Origin: Ornithinimicrobium tianjinense
Lineage (GTDB): Bacteria > Actinomycetota > Actinomycetes > Actinomycetales > Dermatophilaceae
DNA length: 64,000 bases
NCBI RefSeq assembly: GCF_014636495.1
Contig: NZ_BMEM01000002.1
Coordinates: 248,001-312,000 of the forward strand
Reading direction: 5' to 3'
Positions within the stretch are counted from its first letter, which is position 1, and the number at the start of each line of letters is the position of its first letter. Positions 54,076-62,177 of the stretch are shown here, in pieces. The notes beneath the pieces are model-generated. The model did no database searches and was not told the origin of the DNA. It saw only the letters and a list, made by a program, of their open reading frames with translations. The translations under genes were made by a program, and so were the position numbers.

Positions 54076-54297
54076 TCAGTCGCGCCGTGGGGGCTCGGGG
54101 AGGAAGTGGTGCTCCGGCGGCACGTGGAGGTCGCGCACGACGGCCTCCCACACCCGGCGCGCCTGCTCCCCGTCCGCGAGCGCCTGGTCCACCGTGCGTC
54201 CGCCCAGCGACGCCAGCACCTGCTGCTCGGCGACGACCGCGGCATACCCCCGTCCGAACTCCTGCTCCAGCAGGACCCACAACTCGCTCAGCCGCAT
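54076..54297 (-). CDS. DUF3046 protein
   Basis: A protein of 73 residues with the family pattern MRLSELWVLLEQEFGRGYAA, VVAEQQVLASLGGRTVDQAL, ADGEQARRVWEAV and a short acidic-basic end. In M. tuberculosis and many other actinobacteria this small gene lies immediately next to recA-recX. Here it is 3.4 kb away, with the lysC-asd operon in between. TAGGCT is 6 nt before the ATG, so the mRNA should be leaderless. Its function is unknown. Confidence 0.9.
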   Translation of the reverse strand: MRLSELWVLLEQEFGRGYAAVVAEQQVLASLGGRTVDQALADGEQARRVWEAVVRDLHVPPEHHFLPEPPRRD

Positions 54298-54306
54298 CGG
54301 GCCAGC

Positions 54307-55230
54307 CTACGCACCGCCGACGAGCGCCACGACCACGAGCATGGCGGGCATCGCGAGCAGGGTCGTGGCGAAGACGCAGTCGCGGGCCACCGTCTCGGCA
54401 CGCCGGTAGGCCACCGCGAGGACGAAGACGTTCTGCGCGGTCGGCAGCGAGGACATGACGGCCGCGGCCAGCACCTCCTGCTCCGAGAGACCGAGGCCGA
54501 CAGCGGTGGACCAGGCGACGAGCGGCATCAGCCCCAGCTTGAGCAGCACCATGAGCCCCAGCTCGGCGAGCGTGCCCTTGCCCCTCGGCGGCGGCGAGAG
54601 GCGCAGCGAGATCCCGAAGGCCAGCAGCATGCCCGGGATCGCCAGACCACCGACGAGCTCCGCCGGGTCCCGCACGAGAGGCGGGACGGTGACCCCGCTG
54701 AGCGCGACGGCCAGGCCCAGCAGGCTGCCGATCGTCAGCGGGTTGGTGAACGGCGATCGCAGCAGCCGTCCCAGCGAGACCCTGCCCTCACCGCTGGCGT
54801 CCAGCGCCGCCAGCCAGGTCGGCTGCAGGAACAGCAGCTGGACCAGCAGGATCGGCGCGGCCCACTGCGCGTCGCCGAGCACGTAGGCGGCGATCGGCAC
54901 GCCCAGGTTGTTGGAGTTGACGTAGGTGACGCCCATGCCGCCCATCAACGTGTGGGTCAGCGGTCGTCGCAGCACCACGCGCGCCAGGAGCAGGTATGCC
55001 GCGGCCGTCACCAGGATCCCGGCGAGGGTCGCGAGCAGGAAGCCGGAGAAGAGGACGTGGACGTCGGCGTCGGCGACGACGAGGAACAGCAGGGCCGGCG
55101 AGCCCACCCAGAAGGTGAGCCGGGCGAGCACCCGCTGCTCCGTGGCGCCGAAGAGCCGCGTGTGCGCGAGCACCCAGCCGACCGCGACGACCGCCGCGAT
55201 CAGCCAGAACCCTTGGAGGACCGCGACCAC
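54307..55230 (-). CDS. Auxin efflux carrier (AEC) family transporter
   Basis: A protein of 307 residues with about ten membrane helices. It has the AEC motifs LARLTFWVGSPALLFLVVAD, MGVTYVNSNNLGVPIAAYVL and VMSSLPTAQNVFVLAVAYRR. Bacterial members transport malate, malonate or other small acids, but nothing here tells which. GATAAT lies 8 nt before GTG 55230, a leaderless pattern. It is 9 bp upstream of DUF3046 on the same strand. Confidence 0.9.
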   Translation of the reverse strand: MVAVLQGFWLIAAVVAVGWVLAHTRLFGATEQRVLARLTFWVGSPALLFLVVADADVHVLFSGFLLATLAGILVTAAAYLLLARVVLRRPLTHTLMGGMGVTYVNSNNLGVPIAAYVLGDAQWAAPILLVQLLFLQPTWLAALDASGEGRVSLGRLLRSPFTNPLTIGSLLGLAVALSGVTVPPLVRDPAELVGGLAIPGMLLAFGISLRLSPPPRGKGTLAELGLMVLLKLGLMPLVAWSTAVGLGLSEQEVLAAAVMSSLPTAQNVFVLAVAYRRAETVARDCVFATTLLAMPAMLVVVALVGGA

Positions 55231-55306
55231 GGTGCGTCATTATCCGCCGTCGTTCTCGCGTCGGCAGTGTCGGGACTGACGGCGTCGCGCTGCTAGCCTT
55301 TCGGGA

Positions 55307-57160
55307 ATGACCGATTCGCCGAAGCGTCCCGATCCCCACGAGGACCACGACGCCGACTACGTCACCGGCGACGGCGGCGTCACCCGCGACATGCTGGACC
55401 TGCGACCGGTGGTCCCACGCACGGTGGCCAACCTCTACGAGTCGCGTCCCAAGCTCAACCCCAACCAGGCGATCAGCGCCTTCGTCGAGCGTGTCCACCT
55501 GCAGGAGCGGCACGGCCACCTGCGCGTGGTCGACGACCTCATCGGCCTGCAGCGCCGGGTCGGTGACACCATCGAGCACTACAAGGACAAGCTGCTCAAC
55601 GCCGAGGCCAAGAGCGGTGCCACCGAGTCGGCGAAGTTCGGGATCGGCAACTTCAACGGCGAGCGCGCGGTCGTGTATGTCGTGGACTGGGCCTTCTTCG
55701 CCGGCTCGCTGGGCGAGGTGGCGGGCGAGAAGTTCGTGCAGGCGGCCCGGCTGGCCGAGCGCGAGAAGCTGCCGCTGGTGAGCATGGGCGCCTCCTCCGG
55801 CGTGCGCCAGCACGAGAACGTCCTCGGACTGGTCCAGATGCAGCGGATGGCCGCTGCGGCCAACAAGTTCCAGCACACGACCAACCGTCCCTACATCTCG
55901 GTCCTCGCAGGCCAGGTCTGGGGCGGCATGTCCGCGAGCGCCGTCCCGGTCGCCGACCTCGTCGTCGCGCTCGAGGGCACCGACTACGGCTTCGCGGGTG
56001 CCCGCGTCATCGAGACCTTCGAGGGCAAGGCCGTGCCCAAGGGCATGCAGAGCGCCGAGGCCAACTACCTCGACCGCAACGTCGACGTGCTCGTCAAGGA
56101 CGTCGACGAGCTCATCGAGTGGCTCGGCCGCATCTTCAAGGCCGGCCGCAGCACCACCCGGCTCAAGCCGCGTCCCGAGGGCGCCCCGCGACCGGGCGAC
56201 GTGGTGGCCGGCGGCCGGCCGGTCACGAGCGGCCCGGAGGGCTTCAGCGCCGCGCTGTGGGAGCGGCAGGTGCCCGAGCAGACCGTGCAGATCCCGCGCG
56301 ACCGGCGCGACCGCAACGGCGAGATGGCGACTCGCGAGGCGCTCATGGCGCGCTACAACGAGATCGCCGCGAGCGCCAGCCGTCTGGACACCGAGTTCTT
56401 CCTCCAGACGGTGTTCGACACGGCCGTGCCGTTCTACAACCACGTCCGGTTCGAGGACGAGAAGAAGTACCCCAACATCATCGCCGGCCTCGGCACGATC
56501 GGTGACCAGACCTTCATGGTGATCGGTGACCAGCCCTGCTACACGATCTCCTCCGGCTACGTCGGCAAGCGCCCGGCCAACCCCGGCCCCGAGGACTTCG
56601 AGTACGGCGTGCGCATGATGCAGGCCGCGCAGCGCTGGGGCCTGCCGATCGTCTTCTTCACCGACACCCTGGGTGCGCTGCCGACGATGGCCGCCGAGCG
56701 TCGCGGCCAGTCCCGCGCGATCGCCCAGAGCATCAAGACCTCCGCGTCTCACCCGTTCCCGACCGTGTCGGTCATCAGCGGCGCGATGGGCAGCGGCGGC
56801 GGCCTGGCGACGACCCCCTTCGGACGCCACACCGTCATGCTGGACAGTGCGCTCGGCTTCGTCTCCGAGCCCCGGTCGACCGCGACGATCCTGTATGCCG
56901 AGGCCAACCCCTCGGTGGACCAGGTGGCGATGACGCTGGAGACGATGCGCGCCTCCGCCGAGGACCTGCGCAGCCAGGGGCTGGTCGACACGATCGTCCA
57001 CGACGCCGACGACCCCTACGACACCTCGCGCGAGCTGCGCGCCGCGATCGTCGACGGCTACAACCGGCAGGTGGGTCTCACCCCGCGCCGCCTGCGCCAG
57101 AAGTCCGACGAGCGCCTCCGGCCGAAGACCCTCGGCAGGATCGCCCACGACTCCGAGTAG
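55307..57160 (+). CDS. Acyl-CoA carboxylase carboxyltransferase, beta-alpha fused form
   Basis: A protein of 617 residues with two crotonase-fold carboxyltransferase halves. The N-terminal AccD-like half has FNGERAVVYVVDWAFFAGSL and LPLVSMGASSGVRQHENVLG. The C-terminal AccA-like half has IAGLGTIGDQTFMVIGDQPC, IVFFTDTLGALPTMAAERRG, and VISGAMGSGGGLATTPFGRH. There is no zinc-ribbon before the N-terminal half, unlike E. coli AccD. It should transfer CO2 from carboxybiotin to acetyl-CoA or another acyl-CoA; the biotin carboxylase/carrier partner is not in the window. TAGCCT is 7 nt before the ATG, so the mRNA is probably leaderless. A long hairpin starts right after the stop codon. Confidence 0.9.
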   Translation: MTDSPKRPDPHEDHDADYVTGDGGVTRDMLDLRPVVPRTVANLYESRPKLNPNQAISAFVERVHLQERHGHLRVVDDLIGLQRRVGDTIEHYKDKLLNAEAKSGATESAKFGIGNFNGERAVVYVVDWAFFAGSLGEVAGEKFVQAARLAEREKLPLVSMGASSGVRQHENVLGLVQMQRMAAAANKFQHTTNRPYISVLAGQVWGGMSASAVPVADLVVALEGTDYGFAGARVIETFEGKAVPKGMQSAEANYLDRNVDVLVKDVDELIEWLGRIFKAGRSTTRLKPRPEGAPRPGDVVAGGRPVTSGPEGFSAALWERQVPEQTVQIPRDRRDRNGEMATREALMARYNEIAASASRLDTEFFLQTVFDTAVPFYNHVRFEDEKKYPNIIAGLGTIGDQTFMVIGDQPCYTISSGYVGKRPANPGPEDFEYGVRMMQAAQRWGLPIVFFTDTLGALPTMAAERRGQSRAIAQSIKTSASHPFPTVSVISGAMGSGGGLATTPFGRHTVMLDSALGFVSEPRSTATILYAEANPSVDQVAMTLETMRASAEDLRSQGLVDTIVHDADDPYDTSRELRAAIVDGYNRQVGLTPRRLRQKSDERLRPKTLGRIAHDSE

Positions 57161-57234
57161 ATGCTTGTGCAGCGCTGTTGTGACACCACGAACGCCCAGG
57201 CGTTCCTTGTGACGCAACAGCGCTGCACAAGCAT
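57161..57234. terminator. 74-nt double hairpin between convergent genes
   Basis: ATGCTTGTGCAGCGCTGTTG (57161-57180) pairs perfectly with its complement at 57215-57234. Inside, GAACGCC (57190-57196) pairs with GGCGTTC (57199-57205). It begins at the first base after the carboxyltransferase stop codon and probably ends transcription from both sides. Confidence 0.8.
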
Positions 57235-57340
57235 GGTTGTCTGACCGGCTGCGGTTGTCTGACTGGCTGCGGTTGTATGACCTGATGCGGTTGTCCGACC
57301 TGGTGCGGTTGTCTGACCTGATGCGGTTGTCTGACCGGCC
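57235..57340. repeat. 18-bp tandem repeats, about six copies
   Basis: The unit GGTTGTCTGACCTGATGC occurs five times in full (57235, 57253, 57271, 57289, 57307) and once shortened (57325), with 0-4 changes between copies. It lies between the hairpin and the stop codon of the ABC transporter gene. It is not in a convincing reading frame. Confidence 0.9.
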
Positions 57341-57367
57341 CGGCTGAGCCTTCTCGGCCCAGCCTTC

Positions 57368-59320
57368 TCAGCTGGTCCAGGCCCGCCAGAGCGCGGCATA
57401 CTCGCCGTCGGCGGCCATCAGCTCCTCGTGCGAGCCGAGCTCCACGATCCGGCCCTCCTGCACGACCGCGATGCGGTCCGCGTCGTGCGCGGTGTGCAGC
57501 CGGTGCGCGATCGCCACGACCGTCCGGTTGGTGAGCAGGGCGTTCATCGACCCCTCGAGGTGCCGGGCGGTGCGTGGGTCGATGAGCGAGGTCGCCTCGT
57601 CCAGGACGAGCGTGTGCGGGTCGGCCAGGATCAGCCGGGCCAGCGCGACCTGCTGCGCCTGCGCGGGCGTGAGCGCCTGGTGTCCCGAGCCAAGGACCGT
57701 GTCCAGTCCTTGCGGGAGCGCACGCACCCAGCCGGCGGCGTCCACGGTCTCGAGGGCACGCCATACCTGCTCGTCGGTGGAGCCGTCCCGGGCGAGGACC
57801 ACGTTGTCGCGGACCGAGCCCCGGAAGACGTGGTGCTCCTGGGTGACCAGGGCGACCTCGGTGCGCAGCACGTCGAGCGGCAGCTCGACGAGCTCGACGC
57901 CACCGACAGACGCGGAACCCGACCGCGGCCCGTGGATGCCGGAGAGCAGACGGCCCAGGGTGGACTTGCCCGACCCTGACGGCCCGACGATCGCCAGCCG
58001 CTCCCCCGGCCGCAGCGCGACGTCGACGCCGTGCAGCACGTCGACGCCCTCGCGGTAGGCGTAGTGCAGGTCGCGCCCGACCAGCTCGCTGCCGACCGGG
58101 AGCGCCTCGCCGGCCTCGCGGTCCGGCGGCACCTCGGCGATGCCGAGCAGGCGCGTGGTCGACGCGATGCCGACCTGGAGCCGGTCGATGGTGCCGACGA
58201 GCCGGTCGAAGGGGCCGTAGAAGGTCTCGATGTAGAGCATCGCCGCGGTGATCTGGCCCAGCGTCACGGCACCACGCGAGTAGAGCAGGGCGCCCACGAC
58301 GAGCGTGATCACGCGCGGCATCGAGAAGGCCATGTCCATGATCGCGAAGAGCTGGTTGCGCAGGACGAGGCCGTAACGCTCGGCCTGCGCGCTCACCTCG
58401 ATGTCGTCCACCGAGGCCTGCCGGCGCTCGGCCTGCAGACCGAAGGCCTCCACGGTGCGCGCGCCCTCGACCGTCTCGGTGAGCGTGGTGTTGATGAGGG
58501 AGTAGGTCGCGCCCTCGAGCAGGTAGGCCGCCGGCGCCTGCTGGAGGTAGCGGTGCACCTGCCACAGCGACAGCGACGCGGTGATGAGCGTCGGCACGGC
58601 GAGCGCCCAGGAGTTGACCACCATGGCGACGACCGTCAGCAGCACGGTGACCACGCCGATGATGAACTCCGGCAGCGCCCAGCGCACCGCACCGCTCATC
58701 GAGCCGACGTCACGGGTCACGCGCGTGACGAGGTCGCCGGTGCTGGCCGACTCGACCTTGCCCAGCGGCAGCCGCAGGACGGCCCGGATGACGTGCTCGC
58801 GGGCCTCGGCGAGGACGTCCTGCCCGAGCACGGCGGCGAGCCACTTGGCCAGGAAGGTCAGCACGGCCTGAGCCACGAGGACGCCCACGACGACGAGCGC
58901 GAAGTCCGACACCACGCCGGCCGCCGGACTCCCACCGGCCTCGACGACCTGGTCGACGAGGCGCCCGAGGAGCATCGGCACGGCCAAGCCGGCGGCCGCC
59001 GCCAGCGCGTTGGCGAGCGTGACGAGCACGACGAAGACCCAGCGGCGTCCGAGCAGCTCGCGCAGGTAGGCCACCACCGTGCCCGAGGAGGCCACCGGCA
59101 GCCCGCGCACGGGGGTGCGGCTGGCGACCAGGTTGTCCTGGGCGCGCTCGCGCCGCAGCCGGTGCCGCTCCCACAGGAGGCGGTAGCGCTCCCCCGTGCT
59201 CACCGTGCCGGGTGCCGGTGCGCGCAGCGCGTCGGGGACAGCCGGCGGGCGATCGGTGGCGTCGCGCCAGGTGCGGGTCGACTCTGCGGCACGCGCGGCG
59301 TCGAGGTCGGGGACGGTCAT
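57368..59320 (-). CDS. ABC exporter half-transporter with intact Walker motifs but altered signature
   Basis: A protein of 650 residues: N-terminal cytosolic region, type IV exporter membrane domain (about 90-385) and ATPase domain (about 412-645). Walker A is GPSGSGKS (446-453), the Q-loop is VTQEHHVF, Walker B is LVLDEAT (Asp574, Glu575) and the H-loop is IAHRLHT (His606). The usual LSGGQ signature is replaced by LTPAQ (about 550-554). It overlaps the upstream ABC gene by 4 bp (ATGA), so the two form a heterodimer. Its intact Walker site would work with the LSGGQ of the partner. The substrate is unknown. Confidence 0.93.
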   Translation of the reverse strand: MTVPDLDAARAAESTRTWRDATDRPPAVPDALRAPAPGTVSTGERYRLLWERHRLRRERAQDNLVASRTPVRGLPVASSGTVVAYLRELLGRRWVFVVLVTLANALAAAAGLAVPMLLGRLVDQVVEAGGSPAAGVVSDFALVVVGVLVAQAVLTFLAKWLAAVLGQDVLAEAREHVIRAVLRLPLGKVESASTGDLVTRVTRDVGSMSGAVRWALPEFIIGVVTVLLTVVAMVVNSWALAVPTLITASLSLWQVHRYLQQAPAAYLLEGATYSLINTTLTETVEGARTVEAFGLQAERRQASVDDIEVSAQAERYGLVLRNQLFAIMDMAFSMPRVITLVVGALLYSRGAVTLGQITAAMLYIETFYGPFDRLVGTIDRLQVGIASTTRLLGIAEVPPDREAGEALPVGSELVGRDLHYAYREGVDVLHGVDVALRPGERLAIVGPSGSGKSTLGRLLSGIHGPRSGSASVGGVELVELPLDVLRTEVALVTQEHHVFRGSVRDNVVLARDGSTDEQVWRALETVDAAGWVRALPQGLDTVLGSGHQALTPAQAQQVALARLILADPHTLVLDEATSLIDPRTARHLEGSMNALLTNRTVVAIAHRLHTAHDADRIAVVQEGRIVELGSHEELMAADGEYAALWRAWTS

Positions 59321-61341
59321 GACTGGGTCACCTCCTCCGGGTGGTGGTCCGAGACGTGGTCAGGAAGGTGCTCGGGTATGGCGTGGTGCTGGGCAGGCTC
59401 GTCCGGCACCTCCCAGGGCTCGTGGGCGTCGAGAACGGCCTCGGGCTCGGCCGCGTCGCCGCGCAGCACCGTCCGCCGGTAGCCGTCGTGCGTGGCCACG
59501 AGCTCGTGGTGGCTGCCGACGGCCACGACCCGGCCGCCCTCGAGCAGCGCCACCTCGTCGGCGTGGTGGAGCAGGAGCGGGGAGGCCGTCATGACGACGG
59601 TGGTCCGACCCCGGCGGTGCTCCGGGAGCCGCTCGGCGATCCGCGCCTCCGTGTGCGCGTCGACGGCCGAGGTGGGCTCGACGAGGACGAGCACCGGGGC
59701 GTCGGCCGCGAGCGCGCGGGTGAGCACGAGCCGCTGTCGCTGACCTCCGGACAGCCCACGGCCGCGCTCGTCGAGCACGCCCTGCCAGCCACCGGGCATG
59801 AGGTCGAAGACGTCCTCGGCGGCCGCGGCATACAGCGCCGCCTCGGCCTGCGGCAGGGTCAGCCTCCCGTGCGGGTCGACGGCGTCCTGGAGCGTCCCGG
59901 CGAAGACGTGCGCACCCGTGTCGCTGACCAGGACCGTCTCGCGGACCTGCTCGATCGGCAGCGCTGCCAGGTCCACCCCGCCCAGCCGCACGCCCCAGGG
60001 CCGCTCGGCGCGCTCGGCGTCGCGGCGGGCCAGCTCGGCGCGTGCGCGCAGCTTCTCGCGATGCGCGCGCTTGGCCGCGCGACCGGTCACCTCGTCGTCC
60101 TCGTCGGCGGGCATGGAGTCCTCACCGGGCAGGTAGCGACCCAGGCGGTCCGCCAGCGCGGCCCAGTCGTCCGGGACCGCGCTGACGACCATGGTCAGCA
60201 GCCCCGGCCGCACGGTGAGGCCCGAGACCTCGTCGACCAGCTCGGCGCGGTGGTCGACGGCCTGGCGCTCGCGCACCGGCCAGGGGTCGGGGGTGCCCAG
60301 CACGCCGATGGTCTTGCGCGCCGACACGAACGAGCGGGTGATCTGCTGCGCCGCCTCGAAGACCACGCGGATCGGCTGCACGAGGAACAGCGCGTAGCCC
60401 AGGAAGGTCACGAGCTGACCGATCTGCAGCTCGCCCCGGCCGACCGCCCGCACGCCGAGGACCATGAGGGTCACGAGGAAGAGGCCGGACAGCAGCACCC
60501 CGACCGACTCCACGAACGCGGCCCAGCCGCCCGCCTGCACCCCCGCCCGACGCACGCGCTGGCTCTGCCCGGCGTAGTTGTCGCCGAAGATCCGCTCGCC
60601 GCCGATGCCGCGCAGGATGCGCAGGCCGGCGACGATGTCGGTCGCCATCGAGGTCAGCTCGGAGTCGCGCGAGCGCTCGCGGGTCTGCGCGGCGGACAGC
60701 GGCCGCAGGAGCACCGAGGACACGACGACGAGCAGCGGCGCGACGAGCAGCACGACCAGCCCGAGCGGGACGGAGATCTGGAGCACGATGACGGCCACCA
60801 CGACGTAGGCGATGACGTTGCCGACCAGGCGCGAGACGATCTCGACGAAGTGGCCGAACTGCTCGCCGTCGCTGCCGTTGACCGACAGCACCTCACCGGT
60901 CGGCGCGCGGCGGGTCAGCACGTGCCCGAGACGGGTCGTCTTGTTGGTCACCAGGCCGGTCTGGCCGTAGGAGGCGACGAGCCACGAGCGCACGACGACC
61001 GTGTGGTAGAAGACCCCGCTGCTGGCGCCGACGAGCGTGATGAGCAGCAGCACCAGGCACCACATGAGGGTGCGGCCCGTGTCCCCCGCGACGATGCCTT
61101 CGTCGATGGCGCGACCGAAGACCCACGGGGTCATCGCCGTCGGCAGCATCCAGAGCAGGCTGCAGAGGCAGGCGGCGACCATGAGGTCGCCCTGCTGCCG
61201 CATGAGCCACCAGAGGAAGCGTCCGGGGCCGCGGGTGTCGGGCACGTGGGACGAGCCTGGGGTCCAGGCCGTCACGGTGGGAGGAAAGTCGCGCATCAGG
61301 TGTCCCAGCGTAGGTCTGCCCTCCGACACACCTCCACCCAT
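59317..61341 (-). CDS. ABC exporter half-transporter with degenerate ATPase domain
   Basis: A protein of 674 residues with a type IV exporter membrane domain (about 45-340). In the ATPase domain Walker A is absent: the position reads VVSAVPDDWAAL (385-396). The Q-loop Gln is Ser (VLVSDTGAHVF), the Walker B Asp is Val554 (LVLVEPTS; Glu555 is kept) and the H-loop His is Ser587 (VVMTASPLL). An acidic-basic insert (about 405-448) replaces part of the core. Only the signature GLSGGQRQRLVL (530-534) is intact. It should bind ATP only through its signature, with Walker A coming from the partner. A His/Glu/Pro-rich tail (EHLPDHVSDHHPEE) ends it. Confidence 0.92.
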   Translation of the reverse strand: MGGGVSEGRPTLGHLMRDFPPTVTAWTPGSSHVPDTRGPGRFLWWLMRQQGDLMVAACLCSLLWMLPTAMTPWVFGRAIDEGIVAGDTGRTLMWCLVLLLITLVGASSGVFYHTVVVRSWLVASYGQTGLVTNKTTRLGHVLTRRAPTGEVLSVNGSDGEQFGHFVEIVSRLVGNVIAYVVVAVIVLQISVPLGLVVLLVAPLLVVVSSVLLRPLSAAQTRERSRDSELTSMATDIVAGLRILRGIGGERIFGDNYAGQSQRVRRAGVQAGGWAAFVESVGVLLSGLFLVTLMVLGVRAVGRGELQIGQLVTFLGYALFLVQPIRVVFEAAQQITRSFVSARKTIGVLGTPDPWPVRERQAVDHRAELVDEVSGLTVRPGLLTMVVSAVPDDWAALADRLGRYLPGEDSMPADEDDEVTGRAAKRAHREKLRARAELARRDAERAERPWGVRLGGVDLAALPIEQVRETVLVSDTGAHVFAGTLQDAVDPHGRLTLPQAEAALYAAAAEDVFDLMPGGWQGVLDERGRGLSGGQRQRLVLTRALAADAPVLVLVEPTSAVDAHTEARIAERLPEHRRGRTTVVMTASPLLLHHADEVALLEGGRVVAVGSHHELVATHDGYRRTVLRGDAAEPEAVLDAHEPWEVPDEPAQHHAIPEHLPDHVSDHHPEEVTQS

Positions 61342-61854
61342 TTAGCGGAGCGACCCCCTGGCCTCACGCAGGTCCAGCACCAGCCGCGGCGTCGCCCACC
61401 TGCGCACCCCTGACCACCACCGACCGACCGGCCAGGCGAGCCGTGCGACGTAGTAGTTCACGTGCTCGACGACGCCGAACAGCCACACGCCGCCGAGGAG
61501 GACGCTGAGCACCGCACTGCCCGGGCGAGCCAGGACCAGCCCCACCAGACCGGCCGCCAGGAGCAGCGGGTTGGCGAGCTGGAAGGCCCGGTATGCCGTC
61601 GCCGCGCCGGCGGGCATGGTCCGGCCCACGAGGCCGACCCAGGACCGCGCCAGCAACCAGTAGACCCCGGCCTGCACGAGCACGAGCACCAGCGGCCCGA
61701 GCGCCGACCAGAGCGCGACCGCGCCCGCGGTGCCGGGCAGGCGCGGGGCGAGCTGCGCCATACCGACAGCGGTGAAGACGGAAGCGGCGACCAGCTCGCC
61801 GATCCCGAGGCTCAGGTACCTGCGTCTCAGCCGCGCCCGCCGCTCCCCCTCCAC
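61342..61854 (-). CDS. Small membrane protein upstream of ABC exporter
   Basis: A protein of 170 residues with about four membrane segments (LGIGELVAASVFTAVGMAQL, LGPLVLVLVQAGVYWLLARS, NPLLLAAGLVGLVLARPGSA, and VLLGGVWLFGVVEHVNYYVA). Its stop directly abuts the start of the ABC gene, so it is the first gene of a three-gene operon. It may be an accessory part of the exporter (inference). TAGCGT lies 8 nt before GTG 61854. Confidence 0.7.
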   Translation of the reverse strand: MEGERRARLRRRYLSLGIGELVAASVFTAVGMAQLAPRLPGTAGAVALWSALGPLVLVLVQAGVYWLLARSWVGLVGRTMPAGAATAYRAFQLANPLLLAAGLVGLVLARPGSAVLSVLLGGVWLFGVVEHVNYYVARLAWPVGRWWSGVRRWATPRLVLDLREARGSLR

Positions 61855-61924
61855 GCGCAGTCACGCTACCCGGCGCGTGAGAGGATTGGCGGGAGACCCG
61901 ACCGCTCCCAGCACTGGAGGACAC

Positions 61925-62125
61925 GTGAGCACTCGGCAGGACCTGGCCTGGTGGCAGAAGCTGCTCGTCGCGCTGAAGCTCTGGCGCCCGACCTACATCA
62001 CCGAGCACCACCGGATGCGGGACATGGAGCGTCCGCCGGTCCCCGAGGTCACCGGCGCCTACGGCAACCGGGTCGACCTGAGCAAGCGCCGCAGGCTGGT
62101 GCCGCAGTCGGGCGACCAGCGCTGA
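61925..62125 (+). CDS. Small hypothetical protein
   Basis: A 66-residue frame starting GTG 61925 with GGAGG about 5 nt upstream. It begins MSTRQDLAWWQKLLVALKLW and continues RPTYITEHHRMRDMERPP, ending in a basic tail (LSKRRRLVPQSGDQR). A short amphipathic N-terminal helix may touch the membrane. No family is recognised. It lies 52 bp before lhr. Confidence 0.55.
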   Translation: MSTRQDLAWWQKLLVALKLWRPTYITEHHRMRDMERPPVPEVTGAYGNRVDLSKRRRLVPQSGDQR

Positions 62126-62149
62126 CGTCCGGCTACCGGCGCCGACGTC

Positions 62150-62171
62150 TGTCGGTGGCCGGTGGCACAGT
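62150..62171 (+). promoter_or_regulatory. Near-match to PafBC (RecA-NDp) promoter of lhr
   Basis: TGTCGGTG (62150-62157), 8 nt, then CACAGT (62166-62171) fits the consensus TGTCRGTG-N8-TANNNT except for the first base of the -10. The start GTG is 6 nt further on, so transcription would begin at or near the start codon. Confidence 0.55.
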
Positions 62172-62177
62172 GGTCGC

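Noticed and set aside
57235-57340. CRISPR array
   Set aside because: The 18-bp units are directly abutting with no unique spacers and there are no cas genes.
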